From contig JANYDR010000076.1 in the NCBI GenBank assembly GCA_025363495.1, positions 1 through 11,430 of the forward strand: a stretch of 11,430 bases of DNA. The letters are read 5' to 3'. The position numbers and the translations under genes were made by a program. Source of the DNA: Cyclobacteriaceae bacterium (lineage in GTDB: Bacteria; Bacteroidota; Bacteroidia; Cytophagales; Cyclobacteriaceae). The notes under the pieces were generated by a model, which searched no databases, was not told the origin of the DNA, and saw only the letters and a program-made list of their open reading frames with translations. Below, piece after piece: positions 1-6,146 of the stretch. Numbering within the stretch: the stretch's first letter is position 1; each line of letters starts with the position of its first letter.

Positions 1-539
1 TGCTCAGGCAATACAATAGAACGTATCAACACGGCAGTTGCGGTGACGTAATTTGCGCTGAGAATTTTTTCGGTTTCTTTTTGAATGGAGGATTCTACCT
101 CTGCGCGTTTGGTAGAATAAATTTCCTCTGCTGTGAAGCGACCCATTACCTGACGAACAGTAGAGCGTACTTCGGGGATTACCAATACTTCCACATATGA
201 CTGTGTGAATTTTTGATGAACGAATCCGATTTTTTCCGGAATGGGAAAGTATCGAACAGTTATATCAACATGAATTGAGAGACCGTTTTTATCGAGGATG
301 TCCATATTTTCATCGGATGACATTTCATTGACTTTATAGGTATAGACAGTATTCCAGGGAGCTTTGAAGTGGGTGCCCTGATCAATGACATTTTCTTTAT
401 CAAGACCTGTTGTAAACGGGTAAAATATAATGGCCCGTTCATTGGACTCTATGGTGTAAAACAAACTGGAAGAAACGGACATCAGGATGATGATACCAAT
501 TATTCCAACGATGATAATGGGCAATCTGCGGTTATTCAT
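1..539 (-). CDS. Prohibitin / Band 7 (SPFH) family membrane protein, 3' part cut by window edge
   Basis: ATG is the complement of 537-539, and the frame stays open to position 1, giving 179 residues plus two bases. Residues about 7-28 form one N-terminal membrane helix (PIIIVGIIGIIILM...). A Band 7 domain follows, with the prohibitin-like stretches SNERAIIFYPFTTGL, DQGTHFKAPW, VDITVRYFPIPEKIG and VIPEVRSTVRQVMGRFTAEE. The end of the visible part (KRAEVESSIQKETEKILSA) enters the helical region that follows the domain in this family. Family members form large membrane-anchored oligomeric rings and are thought to scaffold membrane microdomains or modulate FtsH-type proteases; the partner here is unknown. 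The gene lies 147 bp downstream of the channel-like gene on the same strand, so co-transcription is possible but not shown. Family assignment is firm; the C-terminus is not visible. Confidence 0.9.
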   Translation of the reverse strand, partial: MNNRRLPIIIVGIIGIIILMSVSSSLFYTIESNERAIIFYPFTTGLDKENVIDQGTHFKAPWNTVYTYKVNEMSSDENMDILDKNGLSIHVDITVRYFPIPEKIGFVHQKFTQSYVEVLVIPEVRSTVRQVMGRFTAEEIYSTKRAEVESSIQKETEKILSANYVTATAVLIRSIVLPE

Positions 540-662
540 AATGGGTAAGGTTGAATTTTCGGGTGGTTAAAATGTAAATGTTGTTAAAGTTAGTGATTTG
601 ATTGATAGGAATTCTTTTGGGTATTGGGAATTAAGAATCAGGTATTGGGCATTTGGGGTCTA

Positions 663-688
663 AGCTTTCAGCTTTCAACTTTCAGCTT
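663..688. repeat. 7-bp tandem repeat at the stop codon of the channel-like gene
   Basis: The unit AGCTTTC starts at 663 and recurs at 670, with a variant AACTTTC at 677 and a partial AGCTT at 684-688, so about 3.7 copies. The last copy overlaps the TAA stop (complement of 687-689) of the channel-like gene. The rest of 540-662 is AT-rich spacer before the prohibitin gene; I see no gene or clear terminator in it. Confidence 0.75.
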
Positions 689-1439
689 AAGTATTAGGCG
701 AATCGTCCTGTCGTGGTAATCCAAGCAATCTTCCAATAATCAGCATGCCATAAATATTTCCCCATACAGCTTCGATCGTGCTGATATTCCGGATGAGCCT
801 TGTAGGTTCGAGACCGGGATCAACACCACCAAGGATACAGAAACTGTACGTTACGCATTCAGAATAATTAGGTAAACCCAGTTCGATGTTTGCTCCCAAT
901 GAACCGGGATTTATGATTGTGAGCAGATCGAAAAGACTTCCAAAGGAAATTCCGATCATGAGAAATATACAAGCTGCACCCCAAAGCTTATCGCCTGTCA
1001 TGAAGCCACCGGAGAAGATATCCCGAATGGCAAATGCGATGACTGTTACTTCAATAGGAAATAGCAGACTATGAATAGTAAGCAGGTATGCCTGGCGATT
1101 TGCGACATGAATTAGTTGGTAATAAGGGAACTCAACAAGACTTCCCACTACAACAATTCCCATCAAAACAACAAGAATGGTTCCGATGAGGATTTTGTTA
1201 TTCGTAAAATCACGAAGCAGGTCCCATAACAGAAAGGCGTAGGTGGCTCCGAAAAAAGAAAAGACAGCAATAATGAGTTTGGATATATCACTTTTGGAAT
1301 CTTCCATAAGAGGTCCCGAAAGAGTAAGTCCAAAAACGATGATGATGATCTGGATCAGCACTACGTTGCGGTAGTCCTTAGCCTTTTCGCGTAGCAGTTC
1401 GCGTTTGGAGAGGACGCGGAGGAGGGAGAAGTTGAACAT
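687..1439 (-). CDS. Six-helix ion-channel-like membrane protein with degenerate pore loop
   Basis: This 250-residue protein starts at ATG (complement of 1437-1439). Hydrophobic segments lie near residues 26-44, 54-74, 83-103, 117-138, 153-176 and 223-241, which gives a six-helix plan. Between the last two is a pore-loop-like stretch (residues 192-212), followed by a C-terminal helix (TIEAVWGNIYGMLIIGRLLGL). That helix closely resembles the inner helix of bacterial Ion_trans_2 potassium channels (the LEA..GQLYLA.LIARLVGL type). In those channels the loop carries TxGYGD; here the corresponding stretch reads ILGGVD (202-207), keeping the first Gly and the Asp but losing the Thr and the Tyr-Gly. 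I infer a channel relative that is unlikely to be a standard K+-selective pore. It could also be an unrelated six-helix protein, though the inner-helix match argues against this. The next gene downstream encodes a prohibitin. Confidence 0.65.
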   Translation of the reverse strand: MFNFSLLRVLSKRELLREKAKDYRNVVLIQIIIIVFGLTLSGPLMEDSKSDISKLIIAVFSFFGATYAFLLWDLLRDFTNNKILIGTILVVLMGIVVVGSLVEFPYYQLIHVANRQAYLLTIHSLLFPIEVTVIAFAIRDIFSGGFMTGDKLWGAACIFLMIGISFGSLFDLLTIINPGSLGANIELGLPNYSECVTYSFCILGGVDPGLEPTRLIRNISTIEAVWGNIYGMLIIGRLLGLPRQDDSPNT

Positions 1440-1481
1440 GGTTTAAAGGTAATGCAAGATAAGTTATTCGTATATTTTTAC

Positions 1482-1543
1482 CACGAAGGCACGACGACAC
1501 CAAGAAGGCACTAACGCCTCTTTTGCCTCTTCGTGATTTCGTG
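1482..1543. repeat. Imperfect fold-back repeat, CACGAAGGCACGA type
   Basis: The arms are 1482-1508 and 1517-1543, with an 8-base spacer. Reading one arm against the reverse complement of the other, 19 of 27 positions agree, including CACGAA at the outer ends and CACGA further in. The element fills most of the gap between the GT-C-like and channel-like genes. A related single arm occurs in reverse orientation at 8998-9033. It may be a dispersed genomic element or may stabilise or end the transcript from 1559-2677 read-through; its function is unknown. Confidence 0.7.
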
Positions 1544-1558
1544 ACCTAAGTGTGAGAG

Positions 1559-2677
1559 TCATAAGACATTTTGCTTTGGGAGCAAAAGGATCGATAGTTC
1601 CCGGCAGAACCCAACAATAATAATCAGATACCCGGAAATAAGAGACCGATCCTCAATATCAGGATGAAGAAAATATCGAACTACAAACGTGCCGATTACC
1701 CCTAATATTAAAAGAGGCCAAACATCTTTGAATAAATTCTGCCCGGATTTTCGCATCAGAAAAATGGTTATGATTGCGATGAATGTAAAGAAGAGTAGTT
1801 GAGAACTGAGTATCGAATTGAATCCACTCACTAAACTGCTACCATAGTTTTGAATCAGACTTTCTGAATTCTGTGAGTCTGGATTTGTAAACAGATAGTC
1901 CATCAAAATTCCGGGACCTTTCAATGTGAAGAAAGTTGTAAGGACGGCGAGTGCCCTGAACCAGGATGCCGTTGATGGAGTTAATCGTTTACTTTTTTCG
2001 AAGGCGAAGGTTGTGAACAAGTAGAGTATTATTGCCTCCGGGCGAATGGTAATTGCAATAAGAGATACAATTAATCCAACCATAACAGACGACTCAATCA
2101 TGATATATAATCCCGCAAAGGAAAATAAAGCACACAACATATCAGGTGACGAATAACGTGCTGTTGTCACCAGAAAAGGAGAGGCCATCAGGAGTAGTGA
2201 GGTAAATGCAGAATACGGAGATGGAATCATTTTCTGCATCCACATTAATATTAAAAATCCAATCAGAAAATAACTGATAATTGAAGGAAGGTAAGTTGCG
2301 GAGACAAGATTGAAACCGAGTGAATGAAAAAGGCGTACCATAAAATTATATCCTGGTTTTATTTCAAAGTACTTCAGTATGGATTGAAACTCAGCTGAGT
2401 TATTCATGAGCACGGGCTGACGCTGGGAGATAGCTTCGAAATCATGCTTCGGCATATTTGCGGCCGCCGTCTTATAAATAAAGGTGTGGGTTGAATCAAA
2501 AGGCATGGATGAATCCCGGGCTGCCAAAGCCATATAGGGAAACATATCCCAGTTGTAATAGGGCTTTTGGTATAAAAACACCGATACCACCAAAAGAATG
2601 AGGATGACGGATAAAGAATAAAGATTTTTTATTGATGAGGTCAACGGGTGTTGTTCGGCCTTTTGGGAAAGATACAA
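1559..2677 (-). CDS. Polytopic membrane protein, possible GT-C-type glycosyltransferase
   Basis: This 372-residue protein has about eight or more hydrophobic segments (near 20-37, 130-148, 158-172, 178-195, 197-211, 240-258, 291-308, 318-335 and 345-366). After the first helix comes a periplasmic-side loop with YYNWDMFPYMALA, placing Asp44 just after the helix. Later landmarks are ARYSSPD (residues 173-179), IRPE (211-214) and RYFLHPDIEDR (334-344). This plan, with an acidic residue in the first outer loop and an R..PD motif after a helix, resembles GT-C lipid-linked-sugar transferases, but I cannot name the family. The only start in frame is TTG at 2677: the next stop upstream (complement of 2720-2722) leaves no ATG, and no Met follows before residue 45. 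The TTG sits just downstream of the terminator of the H1-like gene, so the N-terminus is uncertain and translation may be weak. Confidence 0.6.
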   Translation of the reverse strand: MYLSQKAEQHPLTSSIKNLYSLSVILILLVVSVFLYQKPYYNWDMFPYMALAARDSSMPFDSTHTFIYKTAAANMPKHDFEAISQRQPVLMNNSAEFQSILKYFEIKPGYNFMVRLFHSLGFNLVSATYLPSIISYFLIGFLILMWMQKMIPSPYSAFTSLLLMASPFLVTTARYSSPDMLCALFSFAGLYIMIESSVMVGLIVSLIAITIRPEAIILYLFTTFAFEKSKRLTPSTASWFRALAVLTTFFTLKGPGILMDYLFTNPDSQNSESLIQNYGSSLVSGFNSILSSQLLFFTFIAIITIFLMRKSGQNLFKDVWPLLILGVIGTFVVRYFLHPDIEDRSLISGYLIIIVGFCRELSILLLPKQNVL

Positions 2678-2680
2678 AAG

Positions 2681-2705
2681 GAAAAAGCCCCGGATTGTCG
2701 AGGCT
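2681..2705 (-). terminator. Rho-independent terminator after the H1-like gene
   Basis: On the minus strand, AGCCTCG (complement of 2699-2705) pairs with CGGGGCT (complement of 2686-2692) across a six-base loop, with one G-U pair. A run of T follows (complement of 2681-2685). The hairpin starts 27 bp after the H1-like stop. The plus-strand reading also has T-rich sequence after the stem (2705-2716), so it may work in both directions. Confidence 0.75.
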
Positions 2706-2731
2706 CTTTTCTTTTTGATTCAAATGATTAA

Positions 2732-3100
2732 TCAGCCCTTTGCGAAGCCATCTTTGAAGTCAAGCTTGGCCTGCTCAACCGTGTTTTCAACGGCCGCTTT
2801 TACTTCCGCAGCCTTATCCACAACGGCATCTTTTACTTCAGTTGCCTTGCTAACGACTGCCTTCTTAACCATTGCTGCTTCGTCAGAAACTGCTTTTTTA
2901 ACACTTTGGGCTTTTTTAACGACAGCCTTTTTAACGCTTCCGGCTTTCTTCGTTACTGACTTTTGTACTGACTTTGCTTTTGCTCCAAGCTTGCGCGCGA
3001 TCGATTTTTTAGCGGCCTTCTTCACGAGTTTCTTAGCTACTTTCTTAGCCTTCTTCACAGCTTTTTTAGCTGCTTTCTTCGCTACCTTTTTCTTTGCCAT
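2732..3100 (-). CDS. Histone H1-like Lys/Ala-rich protein with seven 11-residue repeats
   Basis: The 122-residue protein starts at ATG (complement of 3098-3100). Residues 1-40 are almost all Lys, Ala and Val, in an AKKA/VKKA pattern like the tails of bacterial H1-like (Hc1) proteins, and should bind DNA or other polyanions without a fold of their own. From residue 41 the sequence falls into exact 11-mers: KAKSVQKSVTK, KAGSVKKAVVK, KAQSVKKAVSD, EAAMVKKAVVS, KATEVKDAVVD, KAAEVKAAVEN and TVEQAKLDFKD (41-117). Net charge goes from strongly basic to about neutral or acidic along the repeats. Such 11-residue periodicity is typical of amphipathic helices in LEA group 3 proteins, apolipoproteins and synucleins. 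I infer a nucleoid or stress protein with a basic head and an amphipathic tail. The gene has its own terminator, and a palindrome lies upstream at 3141-3155. Confidence 0.8.
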   Translation of the reverse strand: MAKKKVAKKAAKKAVKKAKKVAKKLVKKAAKKSIARKLGAKAKSVQKSVTKKAGSVKKAVVKKAQSVKKAVSDEAAMVKKAVVSKATEVKDAVVDKAAEVKAAVENTVEQAKLDFKDGFAKG

Positions 3101-3140
3101 AGCAATCTGATTTTAAATAGTTGTTGGTTTGTTTTAGTTC

Positions 3141-3155
3141 AACAGAAATTCTGTT
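3141..3155. promoter_or_regulatory. Perfect 15-bp palindrome in divergent promoter region (candidate operator)
   Basis: AACAGAA-A-TTCTGTT is a 7-bp perfect dyad around one base. It lies 40 bp upstream of the H1-like start and 100 bp upstream of the MFS start. On the minus strand TAACTTTA (complement of 3163-3170) differs by one base from the Bacteroidota -7 element TAnnTTTG. If used, it would place the palindrome at or just after the H1-like transcription start, a position suited to a repressor. I see no clear -33 TTG, so the promoter is only a candidate. No regulator is known. Confidence 0.4.
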
Positions 3156-3255
3156 ACCGGTATAAAGTTACATAAGAGTTTATTTTCTAAAGTTATTATC
3201 TGTTATTTTTTTATAAAGCCTCTCTAAAACTTTTAGCTTTAAGCAACTTTCTCAA

Positions 3256-4449
3256 ATGAAGCGCAAGTACGGAGTCCTCTTACTTTTATCCATCTTATCG
3301 GTCATTACGTTCCTTGACCGCAATGCAATTTCCCTCGCGGGACAACGAATCACTCAGGAATTAGGACTTACGGAAGGTCAATTCGGATGGATATTAAGCG
3401 CTTTCACCATTTCATATGGATTGTTTGAAATCCCAACGGGACTTTTGGGAGATCGTTTTGGCGCACGACGGATTCTTACACGCGTGGTCTTTTGGTGGTC
3501 GTTGTTTACAGTGCTGACAGGTTTCGCTGGTGGATTTGCTTCTTTGTTTTTGATCAGGTTTATGTTCGGAGCAGGAGAGGCGGGCGCTTATCCCAACACA
3601 GCGATAGCTATTCGGCAATGGTTTCCACTTCTTGAACGGGCGAGAGCTCAATCTGTGATCTGGATGTGCAGCCGGATAGGCGGAGCGCTGGCACCTTTCC
3701 TTGTTATCCCAATACAGATACGTTACGGATGGCGAGTCTCTTTTTATGTATTGGGAATAGTTGGAGTAGTGTGGGTAATTATATGGTTATTAAGTTATCG
3801 CGACAAGAATGAGCCTGTTCCGGAAGCAATCAAACCAGAACCAACCGGGTCCTGGAACAAGCGGATGAAAAGCAAAAACTTCTGGCTGCTGATGCTGATG
3901 TATTATTGTTATGCCAGCGGTGTTTTCTTCTTCATATCATGGTTGCCCAAGTATTTACAAAACGGACGAGGTATTTCTGAAGACCAGTTAGCTTATTCCG
4001 CGTCACTTCCATTTTTTTTGGCGGCGATAGGTTGTTTAATAGGAGGTTCGTTAAGTGATTATCTCGTAACAAAGATCGGATTGAATTGGGGGCGACGGCT
4101 GGTGCCGATGGTAGGTCTTATTCTTTCGGGTTCTTCTATGTTGGGAGTTGCGTTTATGGCAGATAATTCCATCGCCATTATTTTACTTGCCTTCGGACTT
4201 GCCTTTATGGATGTTACGGCGCCTGTCTCGTGGGCTGTAGCAACTGACTTAGGTGGAAAAGACAGTGGTGCAGTTACGGGCGCGATGAATACAGCGGGAT
4301 TGCTAGGCGGTACGATCACTTCGATTGGCGTTGGATATATGGTCTCTTCTTTGCATAGTTATACAGTGCCTGTTGTAGTGCTGGGAATTCTGTTAGTAAC
4401 GGGAGGGTTGCTATGGTTAGTGATTGATGCGGATAAGAAACTGGAGTAG
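3256..4449 (+). CDS. MFS transporter, anion:cation symporter (ACS)-like
   Basis: This 397-residue protein is a 12-helix major facilitator. LDRNAIS (20-26) in helix 1 matches the conserved D-R-x-x-(I/L) of ACS-family sugar-acid and organic-anion symporters. Motif A between helices 2 and 3 is GDRFGARR (65-72). Helix 4 carries RFMFGAGEAGAYPN (101-114), followed by RQWFPLLERARA, the ACS-type signature (G.GE..x.P......W.P..ER..A). A second motif-A-like loop in the C-terminal half reads GGSLSDYLVTKIG. Relatives import hexuronates, glucarate, galactonate or other organic acids with protons. No catabolic gene is adjacent, so the substrate cannot be assigned. The ATG at 3256 is preceded by an A/T-rich leader and TAGCTTTA at 3234-3241, one mismatch from the Bacteroidota -7 consensus. 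The stop codon lies inside a 19-bp tandem repeat. Confidence 0.88.
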   Translation: MKRKYGVLLLLSILSVITFLDRNAISLAGQRITQELGLTEGQFGWILSAFTISYGLFEIPTGLLGDRFGARRILTRVVFWWSLFTVLTGFAGGFASLFLIRFMFGAGEAGAYPNTAIAIRQWFPLLERARAQSVIWMCSRIGGALAPFLVIPIQIRYGWRVSFYVLGIVGVVWVIIWLLSYRDKNEPVPEAIKPEPTGSWNKRMKSKNFWLLMLMYYCYASGVFFFISWLPKYLQNGRGISEDQLAYSASLPFFLAAIGCLIGGSLSDYLVTKIGLNWGRRLVPMVGLILSGSSMLGVAFMADNSIAIILLAFGLAFMDVTAPVSWAVATDLGGKDSGAVTGAMNTAGLLGGTITSIGVGYMVSSLHSYTVPVVVLGILLVTGGLLWLVIDADKKLE

Positions 4450-4516
4450 GATGAAAGGATTGGAGCAGGATGAAAGGATTTTAGGATTAATAGGATTAAT
4501 AGGATTAATAGGATAA
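4443..4516 (+). repeat. Two adjoining tandem repeats at the 3' end of the MFS gene
   Basis: A 19-bp unit (GGAGTAGGATGAAAGGATT) at 4443-4461 is repeated at 4462-4480 with one change (GGAGCAGG...); the first copy contains the TAG stop of the transporter. It is followed by a 9-bp unit TAGGATTAA, three copies at 4482-4508, and a partial copy to 4516. The 19-mer and 9-mer share AGGAT, so one may have arisen from the other by slippage. The remaining 25 bases before the DUF1801 stop show nothing else. Confidence 0.85.
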
Positions 4517-4541
4517 TGGATGTTTAGATGAGTATGGATTT

Positions 4542-4892
4542 TTATGTTCTGTAGATTTTTAAAACCGCTTTGAGAATTTTTTTTATTGTTTGTATGGGAA
4601 GATCTTTCTCAGCATCCATCATCATAATCTTCATACGAGAACGATTTTCAATAATTAGGTTTGGATGACTGATTCTTTTGCCTTCTACAATTCCTAAATA
4701 AGGTTGTCCTGTTTTCTTATGTACCCATAAATAGCAAAACATTTTCTTCTTGTAGCAGAAGAAGGGCATTCGGTATTTCCAAGCCTCAGTAATAACTTTG
4801 TCTTGCTGGAGAATAATTTCCCGCAAGGCAAGCAGGCAGCTCTTTACTGGTTCATGCTTTTGCAAGTAATAGTTGTCAATATCGCTTCTCAT
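4542..4892 (-). CDS. DUF1801 domain protein
   Basis: This 116-residue protein starts at ATG (complement of 4890-4892) and has the usual length of stand-alone DUF1801 proteins. Recognisable family stretches are SCLLALREIIL (residues 18-28), ITEAWKYRMPFFCYKKKMFCYLW (33-56, with W-K-Y-x-M-P-F-F), a QPYLGIVEGKRISHPNL segment, and a helical C-terminus (DLPIQTIKKILKAVLKIY). There is no signal peptide or membrane helix, so it should be cytoplasmic. The biochemical role of this fold, related to the YdhG/iron-chaperone-like group, is not settled. The gene converges on the MFS transporter and has a fold-back repeat about 50 bp upstream of its start; neither neighbour suggests a function. Confidence 0.85.
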   Translation of the reverse strand: MRSDIDNYYLQKHEPVKSCLLALREIILQQDKVITEAWKYRMPFFCYKKKMFCYLWVHKKTGQPYLGIVEGKRISHPNLIIENRSRMKIMMMDAEKDLPIQTIKKILKAVLKIYRT

Positions 4893-4940
4893 TGTTGCTT
4901 CAACTTATTATTTTTTGTTATGTATTAACCGAAGGAAACC

Positions 4941-5096
4941 TTTTGCTACGGATTGCACAGATTTTCACGGATAAAGTATAAAGAATTTTTTATACATGAT
5001 TAAAATTACCACTGATTGGCAGCGAAGCTGCATTCTTCTGTGAAAATCTTTTCCATTAAAAGTAGTTTTCTGCAAGATCCGTGTTCGTCTGTGGCA
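4941..5096. repeat. Fold-back intergenic repeat, copy A (degenerate)
   Basis: The left arm (4941-4972) contains GATTGCACAGATTTTCACGG. The core GCAGCGAAGCTGC (5019-5031) is a 5-bp stem with a GAA loop. The right part resumes with ATTCTTCTGTGAAAATCTT (5032-5050) and ends in GATCCGTGTTCGTCTGTGGCA (5076-5096). The order of arm, core and arm is the same as in copies B and C, but the right side here is interrupted. It lies upstream of the DUF1801 gene. Confidence 0.7.
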
Positions 5097-5180
5097 TTCC
5101 ATCTAACAAAATTATTGCAAACCTAAAATCAGGGTGAAACCCCATGATCCAAGTGTATTCAAAGTGACCTGTAGTTTTTT

Positions 5181-5288
5181 TTTGCTCCACGGCCGCATGG
5201 CCGAGTCATCGCAACGACGCTGGGTCTTTAGCCACCCTCATGCTCGCCGCACCGCCCGGCAAAATACCAAGGCGTCTTATGCGATGAC
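5181..5288. repeat. GC-rich inverted repeat (possible palindromic mobile-element remnant)
   Basis: The outer arms are GTCATCGCAACGACGC (5205-5220) and GCGTCTTATGCGATGAC (5272-5288): nine bases, TGCGATGAC, and five bases, GCGTC, agree after reverse complementing, with a small bulge between. Just before it is a separate hairpin, CGGCC-GCAT-GGCCG (5190-5203). GC content is clearly higher than on either side. This arrangement resembles a non-autonomous palindromic element, but no target duplication is evident. Confidence 0.5.
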
Positions 5289-5468
5289 AGAAAGTTTGCC
5301 TTCGATTGAAGTGCTGGATTATCTTCCAATCTTAGATCATGTTTATTTAAGCGATTACACTCTTCAATAACCGCTTAACGAAATCTCTTAACCATTGAAT
5401 ATCTAAAGGGTTTACGGGGAGCGGTGGCCGGGCGGAAAAGCGGGGTGGTGTGATGGCACTGTGGGGGG

Positions 5469-5500
5469 AAGCCTGCCTACCGGACCAGGCAGGCTTTTTT
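5469..5500 (+). terminator. Strong Rho-independent terminator hairpin
   Basis: AAGCCTGCCT (5469-5478) and AGGCAGGCTT (5487-5496) form a perfect 10-bp stem around an 8-base loop, followed by T to 5500. No plus-strand gene ends just before it; the nearest candidate is the doubtful frame ending at 5370. It may therefore belong to an undetected small transcript or to a dispersed element. It could also shield the minus-strand VOC gene region from opposing transcription. Confidence 0.75.
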
Positions 5501-5518
5501 CCGCCTTGACTTTTTTTG

Positions 5519-5549
5519 TTTCTTTTTTGTGTCTAAGACAAAAAAGAAA
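5519..5549. repeat. Perfect AT-rich inverted repeat behind the terminator
   Basis: TTTCTTTTTTGT (5519-5530) and ACAAAAAAGAAA (5538-5549) pair perfectly over 12 bp around the loop GTCTAAG. A hairpin with runs of T before and A after is symmetrical with respect to both strands. It lies 108 bp after the VOC stop (minus strand) and may serve as the 3' end of that transcript. Confidence 0.65.
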
Positions 5550-5656
5550 AAGAGAAAATAGCTTGATGAGACCTTCAAGTTCTGATGAACTTGGCTCGAT
5601 CATAAGTTAGAAACGCCGCAAGAAAATCCTTTAAGACGAAAGAAGTGCAAGTCAAT

Positions 5657-6076
5657 TTATTCGAAGTACACTGTCTCCTCGGGTTCGCTAGTGGCACTTG
5701 TGAACATGATGCGGTATCCGTCTGGATCAACAAGACAGGTCACCCACATTCTATTCCCCACAAAGGGCCTCGCTACTTCTATGCCGCGTTTGGAGACTTC
5801 TTTATAAATAGCAATGGCATCTTCACATTGAAAATAGATGGAGACCCCAAGACCAAGTTCCCCTTCTGAAGAATTCGCGTAAGGTACTTTGTTCCTGAAT
5901 TCCTGAAGCATAAGAGCAGCGTTGCCAATTTGTAGCCAACACCATTCAAGCTTCCCGTTGTTGATCCAGCTATTTGTCATTTCAAAGCCAAGTCCATCGA
6001 CATAATAACGAATTGACCTCTCCAGGTTTGAAACCCAGAAAAACGGAACAGCTTGTCGAACGTTCGGATTGTTCAA
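5657..6076 (-). CDS. VOC superfamily protein (glyoxalase/bleomycin-resistance fold)
   Basis: The 139-residue protein has the paired beta-alpha-beta-beta-beta VOC plan. Module 1 has AVPFFWVSNLERSIRYYVDGLGFEMTNSW, then WCWLQIGNAALMLQEF. Module 2 has GVSIYFQCEDAIAIYKEVSKRGIEVARP and ends in VTCLVDPDGYRIMFTS. Of the four metal ligands of glyoxalase I (His, Glu, His, Glu), only the Glu of LMLQE is in place; the others appear as Gln, Ser/Tyr and Met. A classical metal-dependent glyoxalase is therefore unlikely, and a binding or resistance role is possible. The start is TTG (complement of 6074-6076): the preceding in-frame stop leaves only ATT or TTG. The gene begins 70 bp after the exported DJ-1/PfpI gene on the same strand with no terminator visible between, so co-transcription is plausible. 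A TATAATTG box (complement of about 6110-6117) might instead give it its own promoter. Confidence 0.85.
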   Translation of the reverse strand: MNNPNVRQAVPFFWVSNLERSIRYYVDGLGFEMTNSWINNGKLEWCWLQIGNAALMLQEFRNKVPYANSSEGELGLGVSIYFQCEDAIAIYKEVSKRGIEVARPFVGNRMWVTCLVDPDGYRIMFTSATSEPEETVYFE

Positions 6077-6146
6077 GTCAATAGTATGTTTTCAAAACGA
6101 ATCTAACAATTATAGATTGTAGTGAAAAATGAAAATACAGTTACCG

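Larger units (their letters stand above)
4893..5656. other. 764-bp gap without a convincing gene
   Basis: Besides the repeats and terminator listed separately, I see no supported gene. A 78-codon plus-strand frame (5134-5370) runs through the GC-rich inverted repeat; its composition follows the repeat rather than a protein family. A 63-codon minus frame (5412-5603) lies on the terminator region. At 5124-5134 GGGTGAAACCC is a small hairpin with a GAA loop. Positions 5411-5468 are unusually G-rich on the plus strand compared with the AT-rich surroundings. The segment may be the remains of a mobile or dispersed element, but no transposase-like motif is left. Confidence 0.5.

Noticed and set aside
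2715..3110. 131-codon plus-strand frame rich in Ala, Phe and Thr
   Set aside because: It is the antisense of the repetitive Lys/Ala codons of the H1-like gene.
5134..5370. 78-codon plus-strand frame as a gene
   Set aside because: It runs through the GC-rich inverted repeat, has no family motif, and its Arg/Ser/His-rich composition is explained by the repeat.
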